From: Pacificispira sp002696645
GTDB lineage: Bacteria; Pseudomonadota; Alphaproteobacteria; UBA8366; Aestuariispiraceae
Length of the DNA stretch: 64,000 nt
NCBI RefSeq assembly: GCF_048892425.1
Contig: NZ_JBLZHU010000004.1
Span: forward strand, 338,188 to 402,187
Direction: 5' to 3'
This document shows, one piece after another, positions 42,909 through 52,525 of the stretch (within the stretch, counting starts at the first letter, position 1; every line of letters begins with the position of its first letter). The position numbers were made by a program, and so were the translations under genes. The notes under the pieces are model-generated. The model made no database searches, was not told the origin of the DNA, and saw only the letters and a list, made by a program, of their open reading frames with translations.

Positions 42909-45900
42909 ATGACGTATATCGGCGAATCTTCCCAACTTTTCGGCGCGAATGAGACCTATATCGCCGAACTCTATTCAAAATGGGCCATCGATCCCAATTC
43001 GGTTGATCCCGGTTGGGCAGATTTCTTTGAAACCCTGGAACCAGGGGATGTGGATCTGCAAGATGACCATAAGGGGCCAAGTTGGACCAAGCGCAAGACC
43101 GCCGTCATGGGCCAGGCAACCTCCGGCCAAGGGGCAAGCCTTTCTGACTATCTCAGCGATCCTGATCTGAAACAGGATGCCCTGCATCAATTGCTGGCCG
43201 CTATCAAGGGTGGCGGCGTCGCCGCAAGCGGCAGCGACCAGATTCGTCAGGCGACCCTGGATTCAATTCGTGCCCTGATGCTGATCCGCGCCTATCGCAT
43301 GCGGGGCCATATGGCCGCTAATCTGGACCCGTTGGGTCTGGAAAAACGGGGCGACCATCCGGAACTGGACCCGGCCAGTTATGACTTTGAAGAGCGGGAC
43401 TATGATCGCCCCATCTTCATCAATTATTATCTGGGTCTTGAATCTGCGACCCTGCGTGAAATCATCAAGATCTGCCGCCAAACCTATTGCGGCAATATTG
43501 GCGTTGAATTTCTGCACATCCAGGACGCCGAAGAGAAATCCTGGATTCAGGAAAAGATTGAAAGCAGCCGGAACCGCAAGGATTTCACCGATCTGGGACG
43601 CCGCACGATCCTGGAACGCATGACCCATGCGGATATGTTTGAAACCTATCTGGACACAAAATATCGCGGCACCAAGCGATTTGGCCTGGATGGCGCGGAA
43701 AGCCTGGTTCCGATGATGGAGCAGATTTTCAAGCGCGGCGCGCAATTGGGCATGGAAGAAGTCGTGTTGGGCATGGCCCACCGCGGTCGGCTGAATGTTT
43801 TGGCCAATATCATGAATAAGCCCTATATGCAGATTTTCGCGGAATTCGAAGGGCTGGCATCGAACCCCTCCTCCGTACAGGGATCCGGTGATGTGAAATA
43901 TCACCTGGGCACCTCTGCGGATCGCGAGTTTGAAGGCAAAACGGTCCACCTGTCGCTGACCGCCAACCCCAGCCATCTGGAATGTGTGAACACGGTTGTT
44001 CTGGGCAAGGTCCGCGCGAAACAGCACCAGCGTTCGGATAACAATCGCGACAAGGTGATGGGCCTGCTGCTGCACGGCGATGCCGCCTTTATCGGCCAGG
44101 GCGTTGTGGCCGAAACCCTGTTGCTGAGCCAATTGGACGGCTATGAAACAGGTGGGACCATCCATATCATCATCAACAATCAGATTGGTTTCACCACCGC
44201 ACCGTCAAAATCCCGCTCTTCACCCTATTGCAGTGACATGGCCAAGACTGTCGACGCACCGGTTTTCCATGTGAATGGGGACGATCCGGAAGCATGCGTT
44301 CATGTTGCCCGTCTGGCGATGGAATACCGCCAGAAATTCAAGAAGGACGTCGTGATCGATCTTTGGTGCTATCGTCGCCATGGTCACAATGAGGGGGATG
44401 AGCCGATGTTCACCCAGCCCCTGATGTATAAAAAGATCAAAAACCACCCCCGCACCCGCGAGATCTATTCCAATCGTTTGCAGGAAATGGGTGTGATTGA
44501 CGCTGAGGGTTGTGAGAAAATCCGGGACGACATCAAGAAAATCCTGGATGAAAGCTTTGAAGCCGCGCGGGCCTTTAAGCCCAACAAGGCTGACTGGCTG
44601 GAAGGCAAATGGTCCGGTCTGGCAATGGCGGAAGAAGGGGCCAGACGGGGTCACACCTCCGTGGATATGGACCTGCTGCGCGAGGTTGGTCATGCAATTT
44701 CCGAACCCCCGAAAAATTTCGCCCTGAATCCGAAGATCGAGCGGCAGTTAGAAGCCAAACGCAAGATGATCGAAACCGGCGAAGGGATTGACTGGGGCAC
44801 AGCGGAAGCCTTGGCATTTGGTACTTTGTTGTGCGAATCCACGACAATCCGGCTCAGTGGGGAAGACTGCGAACGGGGCACTTTCTCTCAGCGCCATGCC
44901 GTCCTGTTGGATCAGAATAACGAAAATCGCCATGTTCCCCTGAACAATATCCGCATGGGCCAAGCCCCATTCGAGGTTATCGACAGCCCGCTGAGTGAAT
45001 TCGGACTGTTGGGCTTTGAATACGGCTATGCTTCTGCAGAGCCGCATTCCCTTGTTCTGTGGGAAGCGCAGTTTGGTGATTTCGCCAATGGGGCACAGGT
45101 GATCATTGATCAGTTCATCGCCTCTGGTGAATCGAAATGGTTGCGCATGTGCGGCCTGGTGATGCTGCTGCCCCATGGCTATGAAGGTCAAGGACCTGAG
45201 CATTCTTCCGCCCGTCTGGAGCGGTATCTGCAATTGTCTGCGGAAGACAACTGGCAGGTCTGCAACATCACCCAACCGGCAAACTATTTCCATGCCTTGC
45301 GCCGTCAGGTTCGACGGAATTTCCGCAAACCCCTGATTCAGATGACGCCAAAGTCGCTGCTGCGCCATAAGGCGTGTGTGTCGAAACTGGAAGAGTTCGG
45401 ACCCGGTACCAGCTTCCACCGCGTATTGTGGGATAATGCACAAATGCAGGGAAATCTGGCGGCGGATGAAGATATCCGGCGTGTCGTTCTGTGCTCCGGG
45501 AAGGTCTATTTTGACCTGGAGGCCGAACGGGACGCAAAAGGCATAAAAGATGTCTATATCATGCGCGTTGAGCAGATCTATCCGTTCCCCTTCCACGCGG
45601 TGACAACGGAGTTGAGCCGCTTCCCGAATGCCGAAGTGATCTGGTGTCAGGAAGAGCCTGAGAATAACGGCGCATGGTTCTTCGTTGATCGACGCATTGA
45701 GCGCGTGCTGGAGGAAATCAACCACAAGCCCAATCAGCGCCCCCGCTATATCGGTCGGGACGCGGCGGCCTCTCCCGCCACAGGCAGCGCAAAACGCCAT
45801 GCGGCGGAGCAATCCAATCTGGTCGACGAAGCGCTGTCCCTGCCAGAACGGGCGCGCAAGGTTGCGGTATCAAAATCAACATCAAAGAAAGCCGAAGCCA

Positions 45901-45986
45901 AGAAAACGTCGGCGAAAAAGGCATCTGCTAAAAAGGCCACCGCGAAGAAGGCGACCGCTAAAAAGGCATCTGCGAAGAAGAAATAG
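42909..45986 (+). CDS. sucA: 2-oxoglutarate dehydrogenase E1 component with lysine-rich C-terminal tail
   Basis: 1025-residue TPP-dependent E1 that decarboxylates 2-oxoglutarate and passes the succinyl group to lipoyl-E2. Blocks include SSQLFGANETYIAELY, GMAHRGRLNVL, HLGTSADREF, TANPSHLE, the TPP site GDAAFIGQGVVAETL, DLWCYRRHGHNEGDEP and LPHGYEGQGPEHSSARLERYL. Normal E1 sequence ends near residue 975 (KRHAAEQSNLVDEAL). Beyond it the last ~36 residues (from 990) are Lys/Ala/Ser/Thr repeats with 15 lysines, like histone-H1-type tails, encoded by ~15-bp DNA repeats at 45876-45983. This tail is not a usual part of SucA. Confidence 0.97.
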   Translation: MTYIGESSQLFGANETYIAELYSKWAIDPNSVDPGWADFFETLEPGDVDLQDDHKGPSWTKRKTAVMGQATSGQGASLSDYLSDPDLKQDALHQLLAAIKGGGVAASGSDQIRQATLDSIRALMLIRAYRMRGHMAANLDPLGLEKRGDHPELDPASYDFEERDYDRPIFINYYLGLESATLREIIKICRQTYCGNIGVEFLHIQDAEEKSWIQEKIESSRNRKDFTDLGRRTILERMTHADMFETYLDTKYRGTKRFGLDGAESLVPMMEQIFKRGAQLGMEEVVLGMAHRGRLNVLANIMNKPYMQIFAEFEGLASNPSSVQGSGDVKYHLGTSADREFEGKTVHLSLTANPSHLECVNTVVLGKVRAKQHQRSDNNRDKVMGLLLHGDAAFIGQGVVAETLLLSQLDGYETGGTIHIIINNQIGFTTAPSKSRSSPYCSDMAKTVDAPVFHVNGDDPEACVHVARLAMEYRQKFKKDVVIDLWCYRRHGHNEGDEPMFTQPLMYKKIKNHPRTREIYSNRLQEMGVIDAEGCEKIRDDIKKILDESFEAARAFKPNKADWLEGKWSGLAMAEEGARRGHTSVDMDLLREVGHAISEPPKNFALNPKIERQLEAKRKMIETGEGIDWGTAEALAFGTLLCESTTIRLSGEDCERGTFSQRHAVLLDQNNENRHVPLNNIRMGQAPFEVIDSPLSEFGLLGFEYGYASAEPHSLVLWEAQFGDFANGAQVIIDQFIASGESKWLRMCGLVMLLPHGYEGQGPEHSSARLERYLQLSAEDNWQVCNITQPANYFHALRRQVRRNFRKPLIQMTPKSLLRHKACVSKLEEFGPGTSFHRVLWDNAQMQGNLAADEDIRRVVLCSGKVYFDLEAERDAKGIKDVYIMRVEQIYPFPFHAVTTELSRFPNAEVIWCQEEPENNGAWFFVDRRIERVLEEINHKPNQRPRYIGRDAAASPATGSAKRHAAEQSNLVDEALSLPERARKVAVSKSTSKKAEAKKTSAKKASAKKATAKKATAKKASAKKK

Positions 45987-46091
45987 CATTATCTGGAATA
46001 CAAGAGCACTGGTTACAATCGGATGAGCGCCCTTAGATTACAGACAACGGGGCATTGAAAGACGGCGAAAGCCGGAAAGGCAAGAGGACAC

Positions 46092-47387
46092 ATGGCGACG
46101 GATATTACGGTGCCAACGCTGGGCGAATCAGTCAGTGAAGCCAGCGTCATTCAATGGTTCAAAAAAGTTGGTGATTCTGTCGCCAAAGACGAGCCCTTGG
46201 TCGAACTCGAAACCGATAAGGTAACGATTGAAGTTCCCTCCCCGGTCGCAGGCGCAATGGCGGAGATTATCGCTGACTCAGGCGCTGATGTCGAAGTTGG
46301 TGCCTTGTTGTGCCGCATCGACGAAGGCGCCACAGGCAGCGACTCGAAGAAGGAAGAGGCCCCCAAGGCTGAGGCCGCGCCAGAGCCCGCCAAAGAGGAA
46401 AAGAAGCCAGAGCCTGAAGCGAAGAAGCCCGCAGCGGCCGCCAGCAATGAAACGCTGTCGCCTGCAGTCGCGAAGATGGTAGCCGAAAACGATCTGGATG
46501 CGTCCAAAATCCCAGCCTCCGGACCAAAGGGAAATCTGACCAAGGAAGATGTGCAGAATTTCATGAAATCCGGTGGCTCAGCAGCCCCCGCCCCGGCAAA
46601 GGCTGCGGCACCAGCGGCGGCAGTGGGCGGCGCAAAGCCTGCCACGCCAACCTATGAGCCGCTGCCGGAACGCACACCAGATCCACGCGGCGAAGAACAT
46701 GTCAAAATGTCCAAGCTGCGCAGGGTCATCGCAACCCGCCTGAAAGAGGCGCAAAATACCGCTGCGATGCTGACCACCTTCAACGAGATCGACATGGGTC
46801 CGATGATGGAGGTCCGTAACGATTACAAGGATCGGTTTGAGAAGAAGCATTCCGTCAAGCTGGGTTTCATGTCCTTCTTTGTGAAGGCGGCCGTTGTGAC
46901 CTTGAAAGAACTGCCGGCTGTGAATGGCGAAATTTACGGCGATCAGATCATCTATAAGAACTACTATGACATCGGGATCGCCGTTGGCACCCCGTCTGGA
47001 CTGGTGGTCCCCGTGCTGCGCGATGCTGACAAGAAGAGCTTTGCAGAAATTGAGGGCTCGATTGCCGATTTCGGTCGTCGCGCCCGCGATGGGAAGCTCA
47101 GCATGGCAGAAATGCAGGGCGGCAGCTTCACCATCACCAATGGCGGTGTCTTTGGGTCCTTGCTATCCACGCCGATCATCAACCCGCCCCAATCAGGCAT
47201 TCTGGGCATGCACAAGATCCAGAAGCGCCCCGTCGTAAACAGCGATGGCGAAATTGTGGTTGGCAATATGATGTATGTCGCCCATTCCTATGATCACCGC
47301 ATCATCGATGGACGCGAGGCGGTCACCTTCCTGGTTCGCATCAAAGAACTGTTGGAAGACCCCGCCCGCCTGTTGATCGACGTTTAG
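46092..47387 (+). CDS. sucB: dihydrolipoyllysine succinyltransferase (2-oxoglutarate dehydrogenase E2)
   Basis: 431-residue E2 core. One N-terminal lipoyl domain has the lipoylated Lys in ELETDKVTIEV; a Lys/Glu/Ala/Pro linker (residues ~80-115) leads to the E3-binding domain (SPAVAKMVAENDLDASKIPASGPKGNLTKEDV), another Ala/Pro linker, and the catalytic acyltransferase domain ending with SYDHRIIDGREAV (His and Asp of the active site). No dihydrolipoamide dehydrogenase gene follows, unlike many alphaproteobacterial sucAB loci; E3 must be encoded elsewhere. The transcript ends at the terminator at 47453. Confidence 0.97.
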   Translation: MATDITVPTLGESVSEASVIQWFKKVGDSVAKDEPLVELETDKVTIEVPSPVAGAMAEIIADSGADVEVGALLCRIDEGATGSDSKKEEAPKAEAAPEPAKEEKKPEPEAKKPAAAASNETLSPAVAKMVAENDLDASKIPASGPKGNLTKEDVQNFMKSGGSAAPAPAKAAAPAAAVGGAKPATPTYEPLPERTPDPRGEEHVKMSKLRRVIATRLKEAQNTAAMLTTFNEIDMGPMMEVRNDYKDRFEKKHSVKLGFMSFFVKAAVVTLKELPAVNGEIYGDQIIYKNYYDIGIAVGTPSGLVVPVLRDADKKSFAEIEGSIADFGRRARDGKLSMAEMQGGSFTITNGGVFGSLLSTPIINPPQSGILGMHKIQKRPVVNSDGEIVVGNMMYVAHSYDHRIIDGREAVTFLVRIKELLEDPARLLIDV

Positions 47388-47416
47388 AGCATACTGTGTG
47401 AGTGCATGATGCTCTA
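47385..47416. repeat. palindromic gene-end repeat, copy 2
   Basis: TAGAGCAT ... ATGCTCTA inverted repeat whose left arm begins at the sucB stop codon. The reverse complement (TTAGAGCATCATGCACTCAC...) closely matches the repeat that follows the kinase stop at 20706-20741. Confidence 0.6.
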
Positions 47417-47452
47417 AGGCACAGCTATTTAAACCAGCCTTCGCTTTACAGA

Positions 47453-47490
47453 AACGAGACCCGGTGGATAATCGGGTCTCGTTTTCTTTT
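47453..47490 (+). terminator. intrinsic terminator of the suc operon
   Basis: Perfect 11-bp stem AACGAGACCCG / CGGGTCTCGTT with a 9-nt loop (GTGGATAAT) followed by TTCTTTTT on the plus strand, 66 bp after sucB. Confidence 0.9.
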
Positions 47491-47513
47491 TCATATGTTG
47501 AAAGCCCTCTCTG

Positions 47514-48257
47514 TTGCTGTTGCCCCATCCAGATACTGCACCGCCGGATCTCCCGCGCCCCTTGCTGCGTGGGATTCGCGATTGCCTGAACGTACCGGCC
47601 CTTGGCATAGGGCTGACAATGATCGGCTTTGGGGCCATGGCACAGGATGCGGGACTGGCGATCCTGCCCGCATTGGGGATAACAACCCTGGTATGGGGCA
47701 TTGCCGGTCAGGTCGCCCTGGTTGATATCCATGCCAGTGGGGGCAGCCTGCTGGCCCTGTTCGTGGCGGTTGCCCTGGCCAATCTGCGGATGTTCCCGAT
47801 GGTGGTGACGGGCCTGTCTTCCGTTACCGGCGGGCGGAAGCTTTCCGTCGTCTCACGCCTGTTGCTGATGCAAACCCTGGCAATATCCTGCTGGACCCAG
47901 ATGATGACACGCGCCGATCATGTGCCTGCACGCCAGCGGCTGCGATACTATATCGGATTTGCCGTAACCTTGATTGGCGCGGCTTTGCTGGGCACGACGA
48001 TTGGTCATCAACTGGGACGGGTCGTGCCGCAAAGCGTGCTGATTGTCGCTATCTTTATGACGCCGCTTTATCTGTTGCTGTTGATCTGTGGTGCGCGGCA
48101 ATGGGCCAATCGATTGTCAGTCCTGTTCGGAATTGCCGTGGGACTGGCGTTGTATCCCGTAATGGGGGATTGGGCCGTGATTGCAGCCGGACTGTTGGGC
48201 GGCACGTTGGGCTTTTTCAGCGCCCCCCACCTGTTTCGCAATAAGGCGGGGGACTGA
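47514..48257 (+). CDS. azlC: AzlC-family branched-chain amino acid exporter, large subunit
   Basis: 247-residue membrane protein of the AzlC family, which with AzlD exports branched-chain amino acids. Family features are GIRDCLNVPALGIGLTMIGFGA near the start, GQVALVDIHASGGSLLALF, ALANLRMFPMVV, and four or five further helices. The start is uncertain: the first usable codon in frame is TTG at 47514 with no clear ribosome-binding site, inside a CTG/TTG run just after the suc terminator. AzlD starts 2 bp downstream. Confidence 0.85.
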   Translation: MLLPHPDTAPPDLPRPLLRGIRDCLNVPALGIGLTMIGFGAMAQDAGLAILPALGITTLVWGIAGQVALVDIHASGGSLLALFVAVALANLRMFPMVVTGLSSVTGGRKLSVVSRLLLMQTLAISCWTQMMTRADHVPARQRLRYYIGFAVTLIGAALLGTTIGHQLGRVVPQSVLIVAIFMTPLYLLLLICGARQWANRLSVLFGIAVGLALYPVMGDWAVIAAGLLGGTLGFFSAPHLFRNKAGD

Positions 48258-48259
48258 TC

Positions 48260-48592
48260 GTGGGCGATGCTGCAATTTGGATCGCTGTTCTGATTGGTGG
48301 GTTTGGCACCTTCATGTGGCGGGCCCTGGGGGTCGCTGTGGAAACCCGCGTTCAAGAGGACAGCCCCCTGTTCAATTGGATCGGCTGTGTGGCCTATGCC
48401 ATGGTCGCGGGATTGATGGCCCGTGTTTTATTGATGCCCGGTGGCGACCTGTCATTACAGCCCCTCACCTGGCGTGCAATGGCGTTTCTGATTGCCCTGG
48501 CGGTTTGGTATCGCAGTGGCAAATCCGTGCCCATTGGCCTGGTGGCAGGCGTTATCAGCTATGCCCTGATCCTGTATTTTCAAGGTTTATAG
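48260..48592 (+). CDS. azlD: AzlD-family branched-chain amino acid exporter, small subunit
   Basis: 110-residue protein with four short transmembrane helices (AAIWIAVLIGGFGTFMWRALGV, CVAYAMVAGLMARVLLM, AMAFLIALAVWYRSG, LVAGVISYALILYF), the size and pattern of AzlD partners. It starts with GTG 2 bp after azlC, so the pair is co-translated. From 48593 to 48772 the sequence is non-coding. Confidence 0.88.
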   Translation: MGDAAIWIAVLIGGFGTFMWRALGVAVETRVQEDSPLFNWIGCVAYAMVAGLMARVLLMPGGDLSLQPLTWRAMAFLIALAVWYRSGKSVPIGLVAGVISYALILYFQGL

Positions 48593-48772
48593 GCCTCTAC
48601 CAGCCGATGATTGGAAAAGCCAGGGCATTCGCGCTAGTGTATCGGTCGGTGCAAACTTCAGGCAGACGGTTTGGTCCGCACCAACCGTTTACTTGAAAAG
48701 CTGTATGATCGCTGGTCCGATTGCACAATTGTCCAGCACTTAAAAGCTGTCAGGTAAGGCGATGGTAGTGTC

Positions 48773-49564
48773 ATGAAAGACGAAGAAACTCTGCATTATC
48801 CGGATTCATTCATCAACGCGTTGCAGGCGATCTGGGGAGATGGCTTCCTGTCGCCCGGTGGCCCCGAAGAGATCGCTGCGATGCTGGATGGCACCGATCT
48901 GACGGGGCTGTCGATCCTGGATATCGGCTGTGGCGTTGGCGGTATCGACTGCCTGATGGTTGAAGAATATGGGGCCAGCCAAGTTACCGCGATTGATGTT
49001 GAACCCCAGTTGATCGATCACGCATCGCGACGGTTTAGCCAAAATGACCTGTCACAAAAGATTACGGCGCAATTGGTTGAACCGGGGCCTTTTCCGTTTG
49101 CAGACGACCAGTTTGACATTGTGTTCAGCAAGGATGCCATGCTGCATATCCCTGAAAAGCACAGCCTGTATAAAGAGGTCCTGCGGGTGCTGAAGCCGGG
49201 CGGCAGGCTGATCGCCAGCGATTGGCTGCGCGGTGGTGGTGAAAAGGACGCAGTACCCCCCATTCTGGTTGAATGGGGGAACCAGAATGGCCTGAAGGCA
49301 GATTTTGCAACCCCGGCGCAGACAGAAGACGCCCTGCGCAGGGCAGGTTTCCAATCACCCCGTGTGAAGGACCGCAATGCCTGGTATCGGGAAGAAATCA
49401 AAAAAGAAGAACTGCAGGTGACAGGCCCTGGTCTGCAACAATTGATTGCAGCAATCGGGATGGAGAATGCTGAAAAGCGGGTTCGTAGTTATGAAATCAG
49501 GCAGAAAGCGGTCGACGAAGGCGCGTTACGCCCCTGTCATTTATACGGCACGAAACCGGCTTAG
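48773..49564 (+). CDS. SAM-dependent methyltransferase, phosphoethanolamine N-methyltransferase-like
   Basis: 263-residue class I methyltransferase. Motif I is ILDIGCGVGGID, the acidic residue closing strand 2 is in VTAIDVEP, and FDIVFSKDAMLHIPEKHSLYKEVLRVLKPGGRLIASDW closely follows the pattern of plant and bacterial phosphoethanolamine methyltransferases. FINALQAIWGDGFLSPGGPEE at the N-terminus also fits. It may methylate phosphoethanolamine toward phosphocholine or a related amine; no choline-lipid genes are adjacent, so this stays tentative. It converges on sppA with only 6 bp between stops. Confidence 0.82.
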   Translation: MKDEETLHYPDSFINALQAIWGDGFLSPGGPEEIAAMLDGTDLTGLSILDIGCGVGGIDCLMVEEYGASQVTAIDVEPQLIDHASRRFSQNDLSQKITAQLVEPGPFPFADDQFDIVFSKDAMLHIPEKHSLYKEVLRVLKPGGRLIASDWLRGGGEKDAVPPILVEWGNQNGLKADFATPAQTEDALRRAGFQSPRVKDRNAWYREEIKKEELQVTGPGLQQLIAAIGMENAEKRVRSYEIRQKAVDEGALRPCHLYGTKPA

Positions 49565-49570
49565 ATTGCC

Positions 49571-51415
49571 CTAATCGCCAAAGCGCATTGGCGGAGCGGA
49601 AAGCAGTCCACGCGGGCCCATGACACCATCCAGGTCCCCCATAACAGCCTCAACCCGTGTCATAATCCGACGCTCGGCAGCATCCGCAACCAGCGTACCG
49701 AATGCTAGAGAGAATTCGCCAGACTCAAAAGCCTCTGCAATCGCTTCAAAAGGCGATTTCGGCTTCGGCAGGACATGCAGATCAAGTTGCGCATCCGCAT
49801 CCAGACTCAATAGGTCACGGATCGCAGCCAGTGCTTCTGAAAAGCCGCCCAACCGATCCACCAAGCCAACCTCAGCAGCTTGGCTGCCCAACCAGATACG
49901 CCCGCGGGCGACAGCATTTATCTTTGCCGCATCAAAGCCACGATCACGGGCGACCTTACTGGTAAAATCCTCGTAGACGAAATCGATTGATGTCGCGAAA
50001 CGTTCCTGTTCGGACTCATCGAAGCCGCGGTTGAAAGACCACATGCCGGCATTTTGCCCGGCGGTGACATGCTCCCAATTCACGCCCAATTGATTCCACA
50101 ACTCGCTGGCGTCAAATTTCCCCCCATAGACGCCGATCGACCCTGTAATCGTGCTGGGATAGGCGACAATCTGATCCGCACTGACTGATACGAAATATCC
50201 ACCGCTGGCGGCGACATCGCCCATCGATACCACAACCGGAATACCCGCAGCCTGAACCTGTCCGACCGCATGCCATACCGCATCAGACGGACCATAGGCG
50301 CCGCCCGGACTGTCGACGCGGAACAACACGGCCGCATAATCCTTGCGTTTCGCGATATCGTTCAGGGTATCAATTAACCCCTGGCTGTTAAATCCGGGGT
50401 CACCAAAAGGCCCGCCCACTTGATCCTCCACGCCGATTGGACCGACCCCATACAGAACCGCAACTTTGGTCGGACCGGGGCCGTCCTCTGGCGGTTCAGC
50501 CTGTGTGGCAGCCAATAGGAAAGGCGCATCGATCCAATTTGCATCCGCACCTGTAAGGGATTTCACATGGGCTTCAAAGGCATCGGGATAATCCAAGCGA
50601 TCGATTAATCCGGCTGCCACGGCCTCACGCCCCAAATAGGGTCCGCCATCGACCAGTTCCCGGACCTTTTGCTGTGTCATGTCGCGGTCTGCTGCGATTG
50701 AGGCGACGGCATGGTCCAATAAACCATCCACCAAGCGGGTCAATGACAGACGGATCGGACCCGACATATCAGACCGCGTCATAGGATCCGCACCGCCCTT
50801 GAATTCATAGCGTTGTTCAAATTCAGCGGTGACCCCCACTTCTTCCAATGCTTCAGCAAAATAGGGGGTTTCCAGCGCAACGCCAGTCAATCCGACGGTC
50901 CCGGATGGTGCCATCCACACCTCATCAAAAGCCGCAGCCAGGGTCGTCAGGCGCGTTCCGTCCCCAAATCCACCCAGATCATCGGCATAAACATAGGCGG
51001 GCTTGCCCGAGGCACGGAAGCGCCGAACCGCGGCGGCAAGTTCTTCCGTGCGCGCAAAGCCCAGGGATGTTCCCCCGATCCGCACGACCAAGGCCTTAAC
51101 GGCGGGAGACGCCGCAGCCCGGTCCAATGCCGTTACTGTATCCAGCAGGGTCGCGGGCGGGACGGGCTTAAACGAAGGCAGCGTGACATATCGTTCCTCC
51201 AGAACCTCATTCCAGTTCAGGGACAAAACGGCGCTGTCAGGCATTGAGGGTTTATCCGTGCGCATAGAGGCCGTGAACGAAACCACCGCCAGGGTGATCA
51301 CGACAACCAGACCGCCAATGCCAGCCAGTAACCAAAGAAGTATTTTTCCGATCCATCGCATGGCCAGACTATGCCGGAACCGAACCAAAGGGTCCACTGC
51401 CTTAAACAGCGCCAT
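49571..51415 (-). CDS. sppA: signal peptide peptidase SppA, 67K type
   Basis: 614-residue membrane serine protease with tandem S49 domains. One N-terminal anchor helix (WIGKILLWLLAGIGGLVVVITLAV, split here as two blocks around residues 21-45) is followed by the N-terminal domain with the catalytic Lys in QRYEFKGGADPMTR and the C-terminal domain with the nucleophile in DVAASGGYFVSVSAD. Length agrees with the E. coli-type enzyme, which clears cleaved signal peptides in the inner membrane. Monocistronic; divergent from the receiver-domain gene. Confidence 0.95.
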   Translation of the reverse strand: MALFKAVDPLVRFRHSLAMRWIGKILLWLLAGIGGLVVVITLAVVSFTASMRTDKPSMPDSAVLSLNWNEVLEERYVTLPSFKPVPPATLLDTVTALDRAAASPAVKALVVRIGGTSLGFARTEELAAAVRRFRASGKPAYVYADDLGGFGDGTRLTTLAAAFDEVWMAPSGTVGLTGVALETPYFAEALEEVGVTAEFEQRYEFKGGADPMTRSDMSGPIRLSLTRLVDGLLDHAVASIAADRDMTQQKVRELVDGGPYLGREAVAAGLIDRLDYPDAFEAHVKSLTGADANWIDAPFLLAATQAEPPEDGPGPTKVAVLYGVGPIGVEDQVGGPFGDPGFNSQGLIDTLNDIAKRKDYAAVLFRVDSPGGAYGPSDAVWHAVGQVQAAGIPVVVSMGDVAASGGYFVSVSADQIVAYPSTITGSIGVYGGKFDASELWNQLGVNWEHVTAGQNAGMWSFNRGFDESEQERFATSIDFVYEDFTSKVARDRGFDAAKINAVARGRIWLGSQAAEVGLVDRLGGFSEALAAIRDLLSLDADAQLDLHVLPKPKSPFEAIAEAFESGEFSLAFGTLVADAAERRIMTRVEAVMGDLDGVMGPRGLLSAPPMRFGD

Positions 51416-51538
51416 AGTCAGATAAACTGACTACAGTCAGGGAATGGGACCGATATGTCACAAGTCGTATAAGAACAAACAAGTACCGTGATTTGAGTTA
51501 ATTGCGCATTGATACGAACAATGTATAACTAAATCACG

Positions 51539-52507
51539 ATGAATATGGGAAAAAGCAGTAACAATCGTGATATCCGAATTCTCTTCGGGGAGCCGCAGCA
51601 ATCTTTGCGCGGCGCCATTCGTGCTGCGCTGCATCGTGAGGGATATGAGTCGGTCACGGATTATGACCGCGCGATCCCTCTTCGCGAAGCGATTAACAAT
51701 ACTGAGCCCGATCTGATCGTCATGGATTCCGAAATGGATGTCGGACATGCCGATGCCATGATAACGGAGCTTCGCAACAACAAACTGGGTAAGAATCCAT
51801 TCGTTCCAGTCATCGTGACGATTTGGGAGCCAACACCGGACCTGGTGCGCCGTGTGGCGTCTTCAGGAACGGATGACCTTCTGGTAAAACCGCTGAGCCC
51901 GGCCCAGGTCTTTGATCGCATCAAGGCGCTGGTCAATCATCGCAAACCCTTCGTCGTAACCAGTGACTATATCGGACCGGATCGGCGCAAGGACGTCAAT
52001 CGCGAATCTGAAATCCCCACGATTGAGGTTCCTAACACATTACGGGCCAAGGCGAAGGGCGAACCTGTTGATACCGACATGATCATTTCTGCGATTAAAG
52101 ATGCCCAGAATGGTATCAATGACCAGAGATTGAAGCGAAATGCGTTCCAGATTGGCTTTCTGGTCAAGTTGCTGCTGCCGGAACTTAAGAAGTTTGAAGT
52201 TACCGATGATCGGATCAAGACCGTAGAGCGCCTGATTTCCGTCGCCCGGGATACCGGCAATCGCATGAAGGGGACGCAATATGAGCATGTCACAAGCCTG
52301 TGCACGTCCATGATCCGGGTCGCCTCTTCCATCAGTGACAGCATTTCCCATCCAGACAGCAAGGATGTGGATTTGTTGAAACCCATGGCGGAGGCGATTA
52401 TCTCCGCCTTCAATCCAGATCAGTCCTCGTCTGAGATGTATAATGAAATCAACAAGGCGGTTGAGAGCTTCAAGCAGAAGCAGCAGAAGAAGGGCTCTCC
52501 GCTTTAG
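51539..52507 (+). CDS. response-regulator receiver-domain protein with helical C-terminal domain
   Basis: 322 residues. The N-terminal receiver domain (about 12-132) has the probable phosphoacceptor Asp63 in DLIVMDSEMDVG, an acidic residue near position 18 and the conserved Lys in DDLLVKPLSP. Residues ~135-322 form no known output domain: a linker with YIGPDRRKD, then a helical region (FLVKLLLPELKKFEVTDD, VERLISVARDTGNRM). The YxGPDRR motif also occurs in other alphaproteobacterial receiver proteins. It may be a phosphorelay partner of the two orphan kinases in this window. It converges on the WD40-cytochrome gene (18 bp). Confidence 0.85.
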   Translation: MNMGKSSNNRDIRILFGEPQQSLRGAIRAALHREGYESVTDYDRAIPLREAINNTEPDLIVMDSEMDVGHADAMITELRNNKLGKNPFVPVIVTIWEPTPDLVRRVASSGTDDLLVKPLSPAQVFDRIKALVNHRKPFVVTSDYIGPDRRKDVNRESEIPTIEVPNTLRAKAKGEPVDTDMIISAIKDAQNGINDQRLKRNAFQIGFLVKLLLPELKKFEVTDDRIKTVERLISVARDTGNRMKGTQYEHVTSLCTSMIRVASSISDSISHPDSKDVDLLKPMAEAIISAFNPDQSSSEMYNEINKAVESFKQKQQKKGSPL

Positions 52508-52525
52508 ATATCCATGCCGAGTGGA

